A stretch of 64,000 bases of DNA from JAAXIE01 sp965204245 (lineage in GTDB: Bacteria; Chloroflexota; Dehalococcoidia; Lucifugimonadales; JAAXIE01), in contig CBDBED010000013.1 in the NCBI GenBank assembly GCA_965204245.1, positions 186,001-250,000 on the forward strand. The letters run 5' to 3'. The stretch's first letter is position 1; each line of letters starts with the position of its first letter. A program made the translations under genes and the position numbers. This document shows positions 8,942-16,391 of the stretch, in pieces. Under the pieces are notes generated by a model. That model was not told the DNA's origin and did not search any database. It saw nothing but the letters and a program-made list of their open reading frames with translations.

Positions 8942-9376
8942 TCATTCGGAGGCAAGGGCTTGGAGCAGGGCGGCGGCACCTTCGACCCGCGCACCCAAGG
9001 CCAGGACGCGGGACCGGAGGCCACGGTCGGAAGTGTAGACGAGGACGTGCTCGGTCCGGCCTGCTCTGGATACTATTTCGACTATGCGGTCGTCTGCACT
9101 GTTGCCTCCATAGTCCACCCGCAAGCCGAGTCTTGGAGTGGATAGTCCGGCCCGGGGCTGACCGTCGAACACGACGGTCCACCGGCCGCCGACATGGGTA
9201 GCGTGAGCATGGAGACCGTCGATTAGGCGCTGCATCGCCCGCCCGCGGTTGCGCCACCATCCGTCGGGCCTGGAGCCCATGACGTTGTTGCCGTCGACGA
9301 CGACGCGGGAGGCCCCGCCTGGCGGGGAAGGCGGGTTGGGCTGGGAAGGCGGGGGCGTCTCACGCGTTTCTATCAC
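8942..9376 (-). CDS. NYN domain (PIN-like) nuclease
   Basis: A 144-residue YacP-like NYN protein, a family of PIN-fold ribonucleases. Seen: a Pro-rich N-terminus (about 8-21), the first acidic motif VVVDGNNVMG (D28), VVFDGQ, then SADDRIVEI and VYTSDRGLRSRVLALGARV, which supply the other metal-binding acids. The GTG start at 9376 overlaps the stop codon of the upstream Rieske gene (GTGA) and follows AGGGAGG, so the two are translationally coupled. A longer frame back to 9478 would lie inside the Rieske gene and is rejected. Why an RNase is coupled to an oxygenase is unclear. Confidence 0.82.
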   Translation of the reverse strand: MIETRETPPPSQPNPPSPPGGASRVVVDGNNVMGSRPDGWWRNRGRAMQRLIDGLHAHATHVGGRWTVVFDGQPRAGLSTPRLGLRVDYGGNSADDRIVEIVSRAGRTEHVLVYTSDRGLRSRVLALGARVEGAAALLQALASE

Positions 9377-10665
9377 GGCCTCCCTATATCGTCCCAGCTG
9401 TCGGCGGACATAACTTTGGCCCAGTGACGGTAGAAAGCACGGTGAGTGTGCTCGCTGGCGGGGATATCGTTGGCCCAAGCCATGAGGTCTTCGTTGAATT
9501 CTTCGCGTCCTAGGCCCATCTGGTTATTGATGGGGACGCGCCTGGACATCGGCCCTCTGGCAGTGAAGGTAGATTCTTGCCAGTTGTCCATATCGTCCTG
9601 CTCGAAAGTGCCAGCAGGCCCGAAGGTCTGCTGAGCAGTGCGGCGGAAGATGGCCTTGACGTGGTCCGGGGCATGTTTATCGCCGAAGCTGCAGGACCAG
9701 ACTTCCATCTTGGCAGGTCCCCTTGGGTGCCAGACACGGAACTCCTGGGTCGTACTGGCGCGTATGAAGCTCAGGTTGGGGAAGATGGTGCCTACGATGG
9801 GCTGCACCATGTCCAAACGTGGCCCCAGACGCTCCCTGATCTCGGCGCGCACTTCGTCTTCATAGGCTTGGATTTCGGGAATGACGCTCTCGTGAAGGGC
9901 CTCGGGGCCCCGGCAAATGATGGAATGGCCTGTGCCTGAGGCCACCATACGCCCCGTAAATGCGCCGCCCTGGGACTCTTTGCGCCGTGCCGTGGACGTA
10001 TAGCCAGCACGCAGGGCGGAAAGATGAGTCCAAGGGACGTGATAGTTGTCGCCGCCAAAGTTCTCGGCAGGCAGCTTCCAGTTGCAGGGTACGACGGACT
10101 TGTGCATGCCGCGGAACACTTCGACGCCGCCTTCGCGGCGGTCGAAGAAGCAGTCGAGGTACCAAGTCATCTCTCCGAGGTATTCCTTGAGAGGAGGAGC
10201 TGAAGCGTCGAAGGTGGCGAAGACCAAGCCCTTATAGCTTTCCAGTTGTGCTACCGGCATGAGTCCCCACTTGGACGTATCCAGTTCGTCGTAGTAGGCC
10301 TCCTTGAGGCTGGGAACGGCGATTAGCTTGCCATCACTGCCATATGTCCAGCCGTGGTAGGCGCATACGAAAGCGGAGGCGTTACCGGTGTCGGCGCGAC
10401 AAACGCGGTTGCCACGGTGACGGCACACGTTAAGGAAGGCCCCAATCTTGCCGTTGGCGTCGCGAGTTACTAGGACCGGGTCCTCGGCCATGTAAGTGGA
10501 GAAGAAATCGCCGGGATAGGGTATCTGGCTCTCATGGCAGAGGAAGAGCCAGCAGCGGGCGAAGATTCGCTCCAGTTCCTGCTGGTAAATCTCGTCCTCG
10601 ATGAAGATGCGCCTGCTCATCAAGCCCTGTTCCGAGTCCACCAACCCCCTGAAATCGATTGCCAT
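9373..10665 (-). CDS. Rieske non-heme iron ring-hydroxylating oxygenase, alpha subunit
   Basis: Large (alpha) subunit of a Rieske oxygenase, 430 residues, which uses O2 and electrons from a reductase to hydroxylate or demethylate organic substrates. The Rieske [2Fe-2S] ligands are C81-x-H83 (CRHRGN) and C101-x2-H104 (CAYHGW). The mononuclear iron site is D206/H209/H214 in GGDNYHVPWTH, with the third ligand among the Asp residues at about 357-360 (DDMDNW). No ferredoxin or reductase gene is next to it, so the electron donor is encoded elsewhere. Its stop overlaps the NYN gene start. With the CoA-transferase and amidohydrolase it suggests an aromatic or xenobiotic catabolic cluster. Confidence 0.92.
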   Translation of the reverse strand: MAIDFRGLVDSEQGLMSRRIFIEDEIYQQELERIFARCWLFLCHESQIPYPGDFFSTYMAEDPVLVTRDANGKIGAFLNVCRHRGNRVCRADTGNASAFVCAYHGWTYGSDGKLIAVPSLKEAYYDELDTSKWGLMPVAQLESYKGLVFATFDASAPPLKEYLGEMTWYLDCFFDRREGGVEVFRGMHKSVVPCNWKLPAENFGGDNYHVPWTHLSALRAGYTSTARRKESQGGAFTGRMVASGTGHSIICRGPEALHESVIPEIQAYEDEVRAEIRERLGPRLDMVQPIVGTIFPNLSFIRASTTQEFRVWHPRGPAKMEVWSCSFGDKHAPDHVKAIFRRTAQQTFGPAGTFEQDDMDNWQESTFTARGPMSRRVPINNQMGLGREEFNEDLMAWANDIPASEHTHRAFYRHWAKVMSADSWDDIGRP

Positions 10666-10698
10666 GGCGCTTCACCTCTCAGTTGCTCGAAACGTGAA

Positions 10699-10719
10699 GG
10701 GCGCCCACGAGGGGCGCCC
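10699..10719. repeat. GGGCGCCC hairpin, possible dispersed palindromic repeat
   Basis: The self-complementary octamer GGGCGCCC occurs at 10699-10706 and again at 10712-10719 around a 5-base loop. It lies in the 117-base gap between the amidohydrolase and the Rieske gene. It could be a REP-like element or part of a weak terminator; no T-run follows on either strand. Confidence 0.55.
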
Positions 10720-10782
10720 CTACGAGCCTTGCGCTGTCACGCTAGGGGCAACCCTTCGTGGTCCCCCTTGGGAATCCGATTC

Positions 10783-12024
10783 CTAGTCGTCGGCTGCGAC
10801 TGCTTCCTTGCGGTGTTCGGCCGCCGCTGCCTCGGCCTTCTGGAAGTTCTCATCGGTGAAGCCCCATAGTGAGGCGCCCCCGAACAGGATTTGCTCCGCC
10901 GTTTCCCGGGACGTGACGCTTACCAAATTGCTGGTCACGTTGGGGAAGTTGGAGTCGAAGTGAGGGTAGTCGGTGGAGATGCACATGCGGTCTGCGCCTA
11001 TGAGGGATGCCGTTGCCTCGATCTCTGGCTCGCTGCCTTCCACTGCTGCCCAGCAGTTGCGGCGGAAGTACTCCTTGGGAGTCAGGGACAGGTAGGGAGC
11101 GTGGGAGGCATGGTACTGGGGATAGTCCCACTCAATGCGGGTGAGCAGTCCAGGCACCCAGGAGTTCTGGGCTTCTAGGAAGCCTACTCGCAGGTTGGGA
11201 TGGAACTCGAAGACGCCGCCGATGATCATGGCCACCAAGGCCTGCTGCATCTCGATCCAGTGGCTGGCCACGTGGCGGTAGAAGCGGTTCTCTCCATAGA
11301 TGGTGTTCATGTGGGAATACCAAGCACCCGTGCCCTCGTGGAATCCCCAAGCCACGTCCAGTTCTTCGTGCAGGGAGTAGAGGGGGTCCCACTGGTTGGA
11401 GTGCCAGTAGCGCCCGTTGCACAGATTGGGGCGCATGAAGGAGCCAACGGCGCCCAAGTCTTTAACGGCTCGGGCCAACTCCTGGCAAGCAAGGTTCACG
11501 TCTTGGGGAGGCAGCATGGCTGCGAACTTCAACTGCTCGGGGCTGTACTGGCAAAAGTCGGAGATCCAGTTGTTGTAGGCTTGGCACAGGCCGAGGGAGA
11601 GTTCGGGGTCCATGTTGTCCCGGGCCACCAAGCCCAAGCCGGTAGTGGGGAAAAGGACGGCGATGTCGATGCCCTCCATGTCGAATGCCATGACCTGCGC
11701 TTCGGCGTCGTAGTCACGATTGATGGCAAAGTCGAGCCTTCCAGAGTCGGCAATACGAGAACCGGAGAGGGCCACGGAGGAGAGGCCCGAATGACTGCCG
11801 TAGTTGCTCGCGGCTGGGGCGGAGCGCTTGCGGTATTGCTGCATCTCGGGGTCTGCCGTGACTGCCAACCCGTCGATTATGATGTTGCCCCGCTTGGGCC
11901 TGCCGTTGGCATTCCGGGGCAGTACCACACGGTCTTTGAACTTGGGGTCTAGGTACCTATCGAACAGGTCCGGCGGCTCCATGATGTGCATGTCGCAATC
12001 GACGAACCTCATTCCGTCCTTCAT
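10783..12024 (-). CDS. amidohydrolase family 2 (ACMSD-like) metal-dependent hydrolase/decarboxylase
   Basis: A 413-residue TIM-barrel enzyme of the amidohydrolase-2 group, which includes aminocarboxymuconate-semialdehyde and other aromatic-acid decarboxylases. Seen: the first metal motif FVDCDMHIMEPPDLF (D-x-H near 10-13), mid-barrel FEFHPNLRVGFLE and the late ISTDYPHFDS, where the conserved Asp of this family lies. The extra length against the typical 300-350 residues comes from an insertion around 40-90. Start may be at the first Met or at Met5 (MRFVDCDMH). It sits upstream of the Rieske gene on the same strand, which fits a shared catabolic pathway. Confidence 0.85.
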   Translation of the reverse strand: MKDGMRFVDCDMHIMEPPDLFDRYLDPKFKDRVVLPRNANGRPKRGNIIIDGLAVTADPEMQQYRKRSAPAASNYGSHSGLSSVALSGSRIADSGRLDFAINRDYDAEAQVMAFDMEGIDIAVLFPTTGLGLVARDNMDPELSLGLCQAYNNWISDFCQYSPEQLKFAAMLPPQDVNLACQELARAVKDLGAVGSFMRPNLCNGRYWHSNQWDPLYSLHEELDVAWGFHEGTGAWYSHMNTIYGENRFYRHVASHWIEMQQALVAMIIGGVFEFHPNLRVGFLEAQNSWVPGLLTRIEWDYPQYHASHAPYLSLTPKEYFRRNCWAAVEGSEPEIEATASLIGADRMCISTDYPHFDSNFPNVTSNLVSVTSRETAEQILFGGASLWGFTDENFQKAEAAAAEHRKEAVAADD

Positions 12025-12196
12025 CAGTTCTCCTCTCGGTCCAATCTAAGCTGTGGAAAGCTCGTCGGCGTCAGTCTATTAGTGGGTCTTTGGGGTGTCA
12101 ACTTAATGTACAATGTCGTCAAGTCCCGGCGATGGTCATTGACATAAAGGCTGTGTCTCTGCGATTTCACGGTACTCCCATGCAGGGCCGCCCCGC

Positions 12197-12844
12197 TTGA
12201 TTGAGACGGAGGTCCTGGACTGGCTCATCAAGTATGGTTACTTGGTGATGTTCTTGGCGATGCTGGTGGAGGGGCCGGCAGTCAATGCTACGGCAGCCCT
12301 CGGGGCTTCACAAGGTCATTTCAACGTCTTCATCGTCTTCGGATTGGCGTTCTTTGCCAACTTCCTTCCCGACGTTCTGTACTATCTGCTGGGCATCTGG
12401 GCTGGACAGTGGATGTTGGACAAGTTCGGAGCGCGGATTGGCATTCCCCCCAACCGGCGAGAACGGGCCTCTGTCCTGATTGAGAGCAACATGGCCAAAT
12501 GGTTGCTGTTCATCAAGACCATTCCGCTGATAAGCCCGCCCGGCTTGGCGGTAATGGGAGCACTGGGTGTCTCCATCCGGCGCTTTATATGGTGGGACAT
12601 AGCCGTAGTGGCACTCACTTCTGCTGTGTTCACTATCTTGGGCTACTATTCTGGAGAAGGTTACGGATTGTTGAGTGGGGCCTTTGGTTATGGGCCTCTG
12701 TGGCTGGCCCTTATACTCGTAATGTTCGTCGTGGTTTCTTTTGCCTACAGCCGGGTCGCCCGCCGGTACACACGAAAGATGCAACAGTCCGTGAAGGAAG
12801 ACGAACTTGATCCCAGATATGCGGAGAGCAACGAAACGGCCTAA
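12197..12844 (+). CDS. DedA/SNARE-associated family membrane protein
   Basis: A 215-residue polytopic membrane protein of the DedA family, which supports membrane homeostasis and has been linked to lipid flipping. Seen: the acidic LVEGPAVNATAALGA motif (about 23-37), hydrophobic segments at about 13-25, 45-65, 100-125, 130-150 and 165-185, and the FIKTIPLISPPGLAVMGAL region corresponding to the conserved arginine/proline re-entrant loop, here with Lys in place of the usual Arg. The start is TTG at 12197 without an obvious ribosome site. A charged cytoplasmic tail ends the protein. It is 32 bases before the glycosyltransferase gene and is probably co-transcribed. Confidence 0.82.
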   Translation: MIETEVLDWLIKYGYLVMFLAMLVEGPAVNATAALGASQGHFNVFIVFGLAFFANFLPDVLYYLLGIWAGQWMLDKFGARIGIPPNRRERASVLIESNMAKWLLFIKTIPLISPPGLAVMGALGVSIRRFIWWDIAVVALTSAVFTILGYYSGEGYGLLSGAFGYGPLWLALILVMFVVVSFAYSRVARRYTRKMQQSVKEDELDPRYAESNETA

Positions 12845-12876
12845 GATGGCCCAGCCGGAATGCAGGGGGAACAGCC

Positions 12877-14223
12877 TTGAAGGTATTGCTGGCCAACGAT
12901 ACCTACCCACCCCAATTGAACGGGGCAGCCGTTACGACCCAGAGGCTGGCAAAGGGCCTTGCGGAGAAGGGCCATAGCGTGGCTGTCGTCGCCCCAAGCA
13001 TGGCGTACCGGGACGAGGTGCACGATGACCCCGTTTGTCCCGATGTAAAGGTGCACAGGGTCAAGTCCTTCACCACCAAGCCTATCCACCCGGACTTTCG
13101 TGTGGTCTCAGTGGCTAGGATCGGGGCCAAACTCGAGCGCATCTTCCGTGATTTCGAGCCGGATATCGTGCACATCCAGAACCATTTCATATTGGGTAAG
13201 GGATGCATCAAGCTGAGCCGCAAGCTGGGCGTGCCCATCGTGGGAACCAACCACTTCATGCCCGAGAATGTGCTCTCCTACATACCGAAGCCACTACGGC
13301 CCATGAGCGCTTCCATGATGTGGAAGGAGTGCACCAAGGTCTACAACCGCTTGGACCGCGTGATAACGCCTTCACAAGCAGGTCTGGACCTTCTGTTGAA
13401 TGCCGGTCTGGCTGTGCCGGCACGAGTCATATCCAACGGGATCGACCTGCGTCGCCATTCGCAGTCACCGCCTCCCGATGACCTGTACGACAAATATGGA
13501 ATCCGCCAAGGCGTTCCCACATTCATAGTGGTGGGCAGGCTTGAAAGGGACAAGAAGGCAGACGTGGCAATCCGCGCCACGATGGCAGTGGCAGCCTCTA
13601 GGGACCTGCAGACAGTCATTGTGGGCAAAGGCAAGGACCAAGGTGAGTTCTGGGAGCTTTCTAAGCGCCTCGGTGCGGAAGGTAAGGTGATTTTCACGGG
13701 CTACGTTCCGGACGAGGACTTGGGTGGACTATACAACCTTGCGGACGTTTACATCGGACCCGGAGCGGCGGAGTTGCAGGGATTGGCTGTGATGGAAGCG
13801 ATGGCCACGGGTCTTCCGGTCCTAGCAGCCAACGCCGTGGCCCTACCGGAATTGGTGGAGGACGGCAAGAACGGCTATCTGTTTGATGTGAACCCGGAGG
13901 ATCTTGCGCGAAAGATGCTCGTGATGCTGGAGCAGCGGGACCGCTGGGAGGTTATGGGTGAGGAGAGCCTAGCCCGGGTACGATGTCACGAGATGCCTTC
14001 CGTGATCGGGGAAGTGGAGGAGGTATACGGGGAGTTGGTGCAGGCTGAAGTGGCCGCTCCGATGCAAAGCGGAGAAGGGGTGGTTGGTGGAGACGGGGGA
14101 GGGTCGAACTCCCCGTCCAAAGGACACCCTGGGTGGATGTACTACAGGCTTATCCGGCGCTTTGGTCTCGCCCTACCCGCCTTCCGCCGACAGAATGCGA
14201 GCGGGCCAGCCGATGTTTCTTAG
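12877..14223 (+). CDS. GT4-family glycosyltransferase (glycolipid/PimB-like)
   Basis: GT-B fold retaining glycosyltransferase, most like enzymes that glycosylate diacylglycerol or phosphatidylinositol at the inner membrane face. Seen: N-terminal PPQLNGAAVTTQRLAKGL, DIVHIQNHFILG near 95, SNGID near 188, VVGRLERDKK near 215 and the EX7E motif in AAELQGLAVMEAMATGLPV near 295-310. Start is TTG after GGGGGAA. The last roughly 46 codons (after about 14085) run antisense through the 3' part of the tmRNA gene; this tail (GGDGGGSNSPSKG...) is not conserved-looking and is probably a by-product of the overlap. DedA next door also points to membrane lipids. Confidence 0.85.
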   Translation: MKVLLANDTYPPQLNGAAVTTQRLAKGLAEKGHSVAVVAPSMAYRDEVHDDPVCPDVKVHRVKSFTTKPIHPDFRVVSVARIGAKLERIFRDFEPDIVHIQNHFILGKGCIKLSRKLGVPIVGTNHFMPENVLSYIPKPLRPMSASMMWKECTKVYNRLDRVITPSQAGLDLLLNAGLAVPARVISNGIDLRRHSQSPPPDDLYDKYGIRQGVPTFIVVGRLERDKKADVAIRATMAVAASRDLQTVIVGKGKDQGEFWELSKRLGAEGKVIFTGYVPDEDLGGLYNLADVYIGPGAAELQGLAVMEAMATGLPVLAANAVALPELVEDGKNGYLFDVNPEDLARKMLVMLEQRDRWEVMGEESLARVRCHEMPSVIGEVEEVYGELVQAEVAAPMQSGEGVVGGDGGGSNSPSKGHPGWMYYRLIRRFGLALPAFRRQNASGPADVS

Positions 14224-14437
14224 TCTGCCACCCACCGGCTGAGAGGCAGAAGCGCCCCGGACTTATGGCGCCCGTTACCCCGCCTCCAGGGTTAGCGAGG
14301 GCGGACGTAGCTGCCAGTTTAGGCAGCTAGTGCGAATTCACGTTCGCCAGTTACTTTTTTGCTGCCAGTTTAACGAGTTAACAGCGGCTCGGCCTGCAAT
14401 CGTCCAGTGCGCTCCCCTGTCGAACCCGCGCGTCCCC
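14085..14437 (-). ncRNA. ssrA: transfer-messenger RNA (tmRNA), one-piece
   Basis: tmRNA rescues stalled ribosomes and tags their products for proteolysis. Seen on the minus strand: a 7-bp acceptor stem between GGGGACG (14437-14431) and CGTCTCC (14095-14089), then A and an encoded CCA ending at 14085. The T-arm loop is TTCGACC; the 5' GGGTTCGACAGGG is the hallmark of tmRNA 5' ends. After AAAAAAGTAACT comes the tag frame, resume codon GGC at 14348, reading GEREFALAA and a TAA at 14321-14319 in the loop of an AGCTGCC/GGCAGCT hairpin. Length is 353 nt, normal for one-piece tmRNA. smpB lies just upstream. Its 3' 139 bases overlap the convergent glycosyltransferase frame. Confidence 0.96.
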
Positions 14438-14521
14438 AGACAACTGTCATTATCGCATACCGGATGACGGTCGGGCTACTCCGAATGAAACGGGAAGGGC
14501 TGGCAGCTTCACATAACGCGC

Positions 14522-15013
14522 CTAGCGCGATGCCTGGCGCACCGCCCGGCGTGCCTCTTGGTCCTTCTCGCGGTCAATAAGGGTGCGGCGCTTGTCGTAT
14601 TGCCTCTTGCCCTTGGCCAACCCCACTTCCACCTTGGCATAGTGCCCCTTCAGGTACATCCTTAGGGGAACGATGGTGAGTCCCTTCTCGCCTGCTTCCG
14701 ACGTGAGATAGGCGAGTTGGTCTTTATGCACCAGAAGCTTGCGCGGGCGCAGGGGTTCGTGGTTGTAGATGCCGCCTTGAGGATAGGGAGCGATGTGGGC
14801 GTTGTGGAGCCACAGTTCGCCGTCTTGAGGCCTGGCGTAGGCGTCGGCGATATTAGCCCGGCCAGCCCGCAGAGACTTGATTTCCGTACCGGTCAGCACC
14901 ATGCCGGCTTCTAGAGAGTCGAGGATATGGTAGTCGAAACGGGCCTTGCGGTTGGTTGCAATGGTCTTTCCCCCATCCGACTTGACGTTGCCGGACTTGG
15001 AGCGGCCTGCCAT
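14522..15013 (-). CDS. smpB: SsrA-binding protein SmpB
   Basis: Small basic protein (163 residues) that binds the tRNA-like domain of tmRNA and brings it into stalled ribosomes. Seen: NRKARFDYHILDSLEAGMVLTGTEIKSLR near 22-50, SLRAGRANIADAYA, and the basic C-terminal tail GKRQYDKRRTLIDREKDQEARRA that folds into the mRNA channel. The final residues (AVRQASR) are typical. It begins two bases after the end of the upstream protease gene, and the tmRNA gene lies 84 bases downstream on the same strand, so protein and RNA partners may share a transcript. Confidence 0.95.
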   Translation of the reverse strand: MAGRSKSGNVKSDGGKTIATNRKARFDYHILDSLEAGMVLTGTEIKSLRAGRANIADAYARPQDGELWLHNAHIAPYPQGGIYNHEPLRPRKLLVHKDQLAYLTSEAGEKGLTIVPLRMYLKGHYAKVEVGLAKGKRQYDKRRTLIDREKDQEARRAVRQASR

Positions 15014-15015
15014 GG

Positions 15016-16209
15016 TTACGACGCTCCAATCATGTCGTTCAGCATATCGATAGCCGCCTCCAGTTGAGGGTCTCCCCTGCTCCCTTCAGGTATATCGACC
15101 ACGAAATCGGGGTCGATGCCCTCTCCTTCGATCAGCACACCACTGGGGGTGTACCAGCGGGCGATGGTGAAATATACGCCGGAGCCGTCATTGAACTGGA
15201 AAAAGGAACTGACGCTGCCCTTGCCAAAGCTGGTCTCCCCAAGGGTGGAAGCCCTGTCATGGTCCTTGATGGCCCCGATGAATACCTCGCTGCCGCTGCC
15301 GCTGAACTCGTTCATCAGGAGCACCATGGGTATGTTGCTGGCAATCCCGCCGGAGTTTGCGTGGAACTCTATCCGCTGACCTGCGCTGTCCAATTGGTAG
15401 AGGACAAGTCCCCCATCAATGAACTGGTCCACAACGTCCACAGTTGCGTTGAGCAGGCCGCCGGGGTTGTTCCTCACATCCACCACCAGTCCTTTGCTGT
15501 TTCGGCGGTTGAAAAGATCGATGGCTTGTTCCACCTCGTCCTCGGTGTTGTTGGTGAAGGACGAGATTCGCAGGTGACCGATTCCTCCGACCAAGCTGCG
15601 GAACTTGACGCTCCGTATCCGTATGTCGTCGCGAACGATAGTGATGTTCACGGGCTCACCGCCGTCTTGGTGCAATATTAGCAACTCGACGGAGGTGCCG
15701 GCTTCACCCCTTACGAGTGCCACTGCTTCTCCAAGGGACAAACCGTCGGTGCTCTGACCGTCGATGGAGAGGATGATGTCCCCTGGGCGAAGGCCGGCTT
15801 CCTCAGCGGGAGTGTCCGGCATGGGAGCGTGAATCATGATGCGTCCGTTCCGGGTGGACACCTCAGCTCCTATGCCGGAAAACTGGCCCGAAAAATCATC
15901 TTGCGCGATGGAGAACTGGTCGGGATTGAGATAGGTGGCATGTGGGTCATCCAAGGCTTGCAGCATGCCCTTTATCGCCCCCTCCTCCATGCTTTCCACG
16001 CCCAGTTCGTCCCGGTCGATATGCCTTCGCTGGAGTATGTCCCACACTTCGGATACCTTGCCGAAGCCGGTAGGCAGCCCGTCATCGGAGGCAGCAACGG
16101 ATGTGTCGCCATCGAGGGAGTCCTGAACGATCCAACTTACAAGGGTAACCAGCAATGCCACCACAGCTATCAGGCCCAGCGACATAACTGCGATTTCCAG
16201 CTTGCGCAC
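15016..16209 (-). CDS. C-terminal processing peptidase (S41 family, CtpA-like)
   Basis: Membrane-anchored serine protease of 397 residues that trims C-termini of exported proteins. Seen: an N-terminal transmembrane anchor (about 5-30), a PDZ domain (about 105-190, with RPGDIILSIDG), and the S41 core with VDVRNNPGGLL near 245. The catalytic Ser is in MNEFSGSGSEVFIGAIKDH near 305 (the common SASASE reads SGSGSE here) and the catalytic Lys in TSFGKGSV near 330. The GTG start at 16209 has GGAGG five to six bases upstream. It heads a likely transcript with smpB and ssrA, coupling protein quality-control functions; a TGC-extended -10 lies 40 bases before it. Confidence 0.92.
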   Translation of the reverse strand: MRKLEIAVMSLGLIAVVALLVTLVSWIVQDSLDGDTSVAASDDGLPTGFGKVSEVWDILQRRHIDRDELGVESMEEGAIKGMLQALDDPHATYLNPDQFSIAQDDFSGQFSGIGAEVSTRNGRIMIHAPMPDTPAEEAGLRPGDIILSIDGQSTDGLSLGEAVALVRGEAGTSVELLILHQDGGEPVNITIVRDDIRIRSVKFRSLVGGIGHLRISSFTNNTEDEVEQAIDLFNRRNSKGLVVDVRNNPGGLLNATVDVVDQFIDGGLVLYQLDSAGQRIEFHANSGGIASNIPMVLLMNEFSGSGSEVFIGAIKDHDRASTLGETSFGKGSVSSFFQFNDGSGVYFTIARWYTPSGVLIEGEGIDPDFVVDIPEGSRGDPQLEAAIDMLNDMIGAS

Positions 16210-16242
16210 GGCGCCTCCGGCATACCTAGGGAGCGTATTTCT

Positions 16243-16251
16243 ATTTTAGCA
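16243..16251 (-). promoter_or_regulatory. extended -10 promoter for the protease-smpB-ssrA unit
   Basis: On the minus strand TGCTAAAAT reads from 16251 to 16243, an extended -10 with 5 of 6 core matches. No good -35 is visible at the right distance. The GTG start is 34 bases downstream. Confidence 0.5.
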
Positions 16252-16313
16252 TGGGGTAGGACGGGCAAAGCGTCCTTAAAGAAGCGCTAGAGAGTGACGC
16301 AAACAGGTTCGCG

Positions 16314-16342
16314 TTGACACTCCGACTACCCACCGCTACGAT
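16314..16342 (+). promoter_or_regulatory. promoter of the HMG-CoA-synthase-like/thiolase pair
   Basis: TTGACA at 16314-16319, a 17-base spacer and TACGAT at 16337-16342. It overlaps the upstream part of the longer open frame, which argues that translation starts at the later ATG (16392). Confidence 0.7.
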
Positions 16343-16391
16343 TGTGACTGATTTAGCGGATAGTAGAAGGCAATCAGGGAGAGGGCAGTAC

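Noticed and set aside
9376..9478. Longer N-terminus of the NYN protein
   Set aside because: It would lie wholly inside the Rieske gene; the GTG at 9376 has a ribosome site and a GTGA overlap.
16314..16391. N-terminal extension of the HMG-CoA-synthase-like protein
   Set aside because: The first 26 codons coincide with a good TTGACA-17-TACGAT promoter, and MVGIKSYGVHIPRY is the usual family start.
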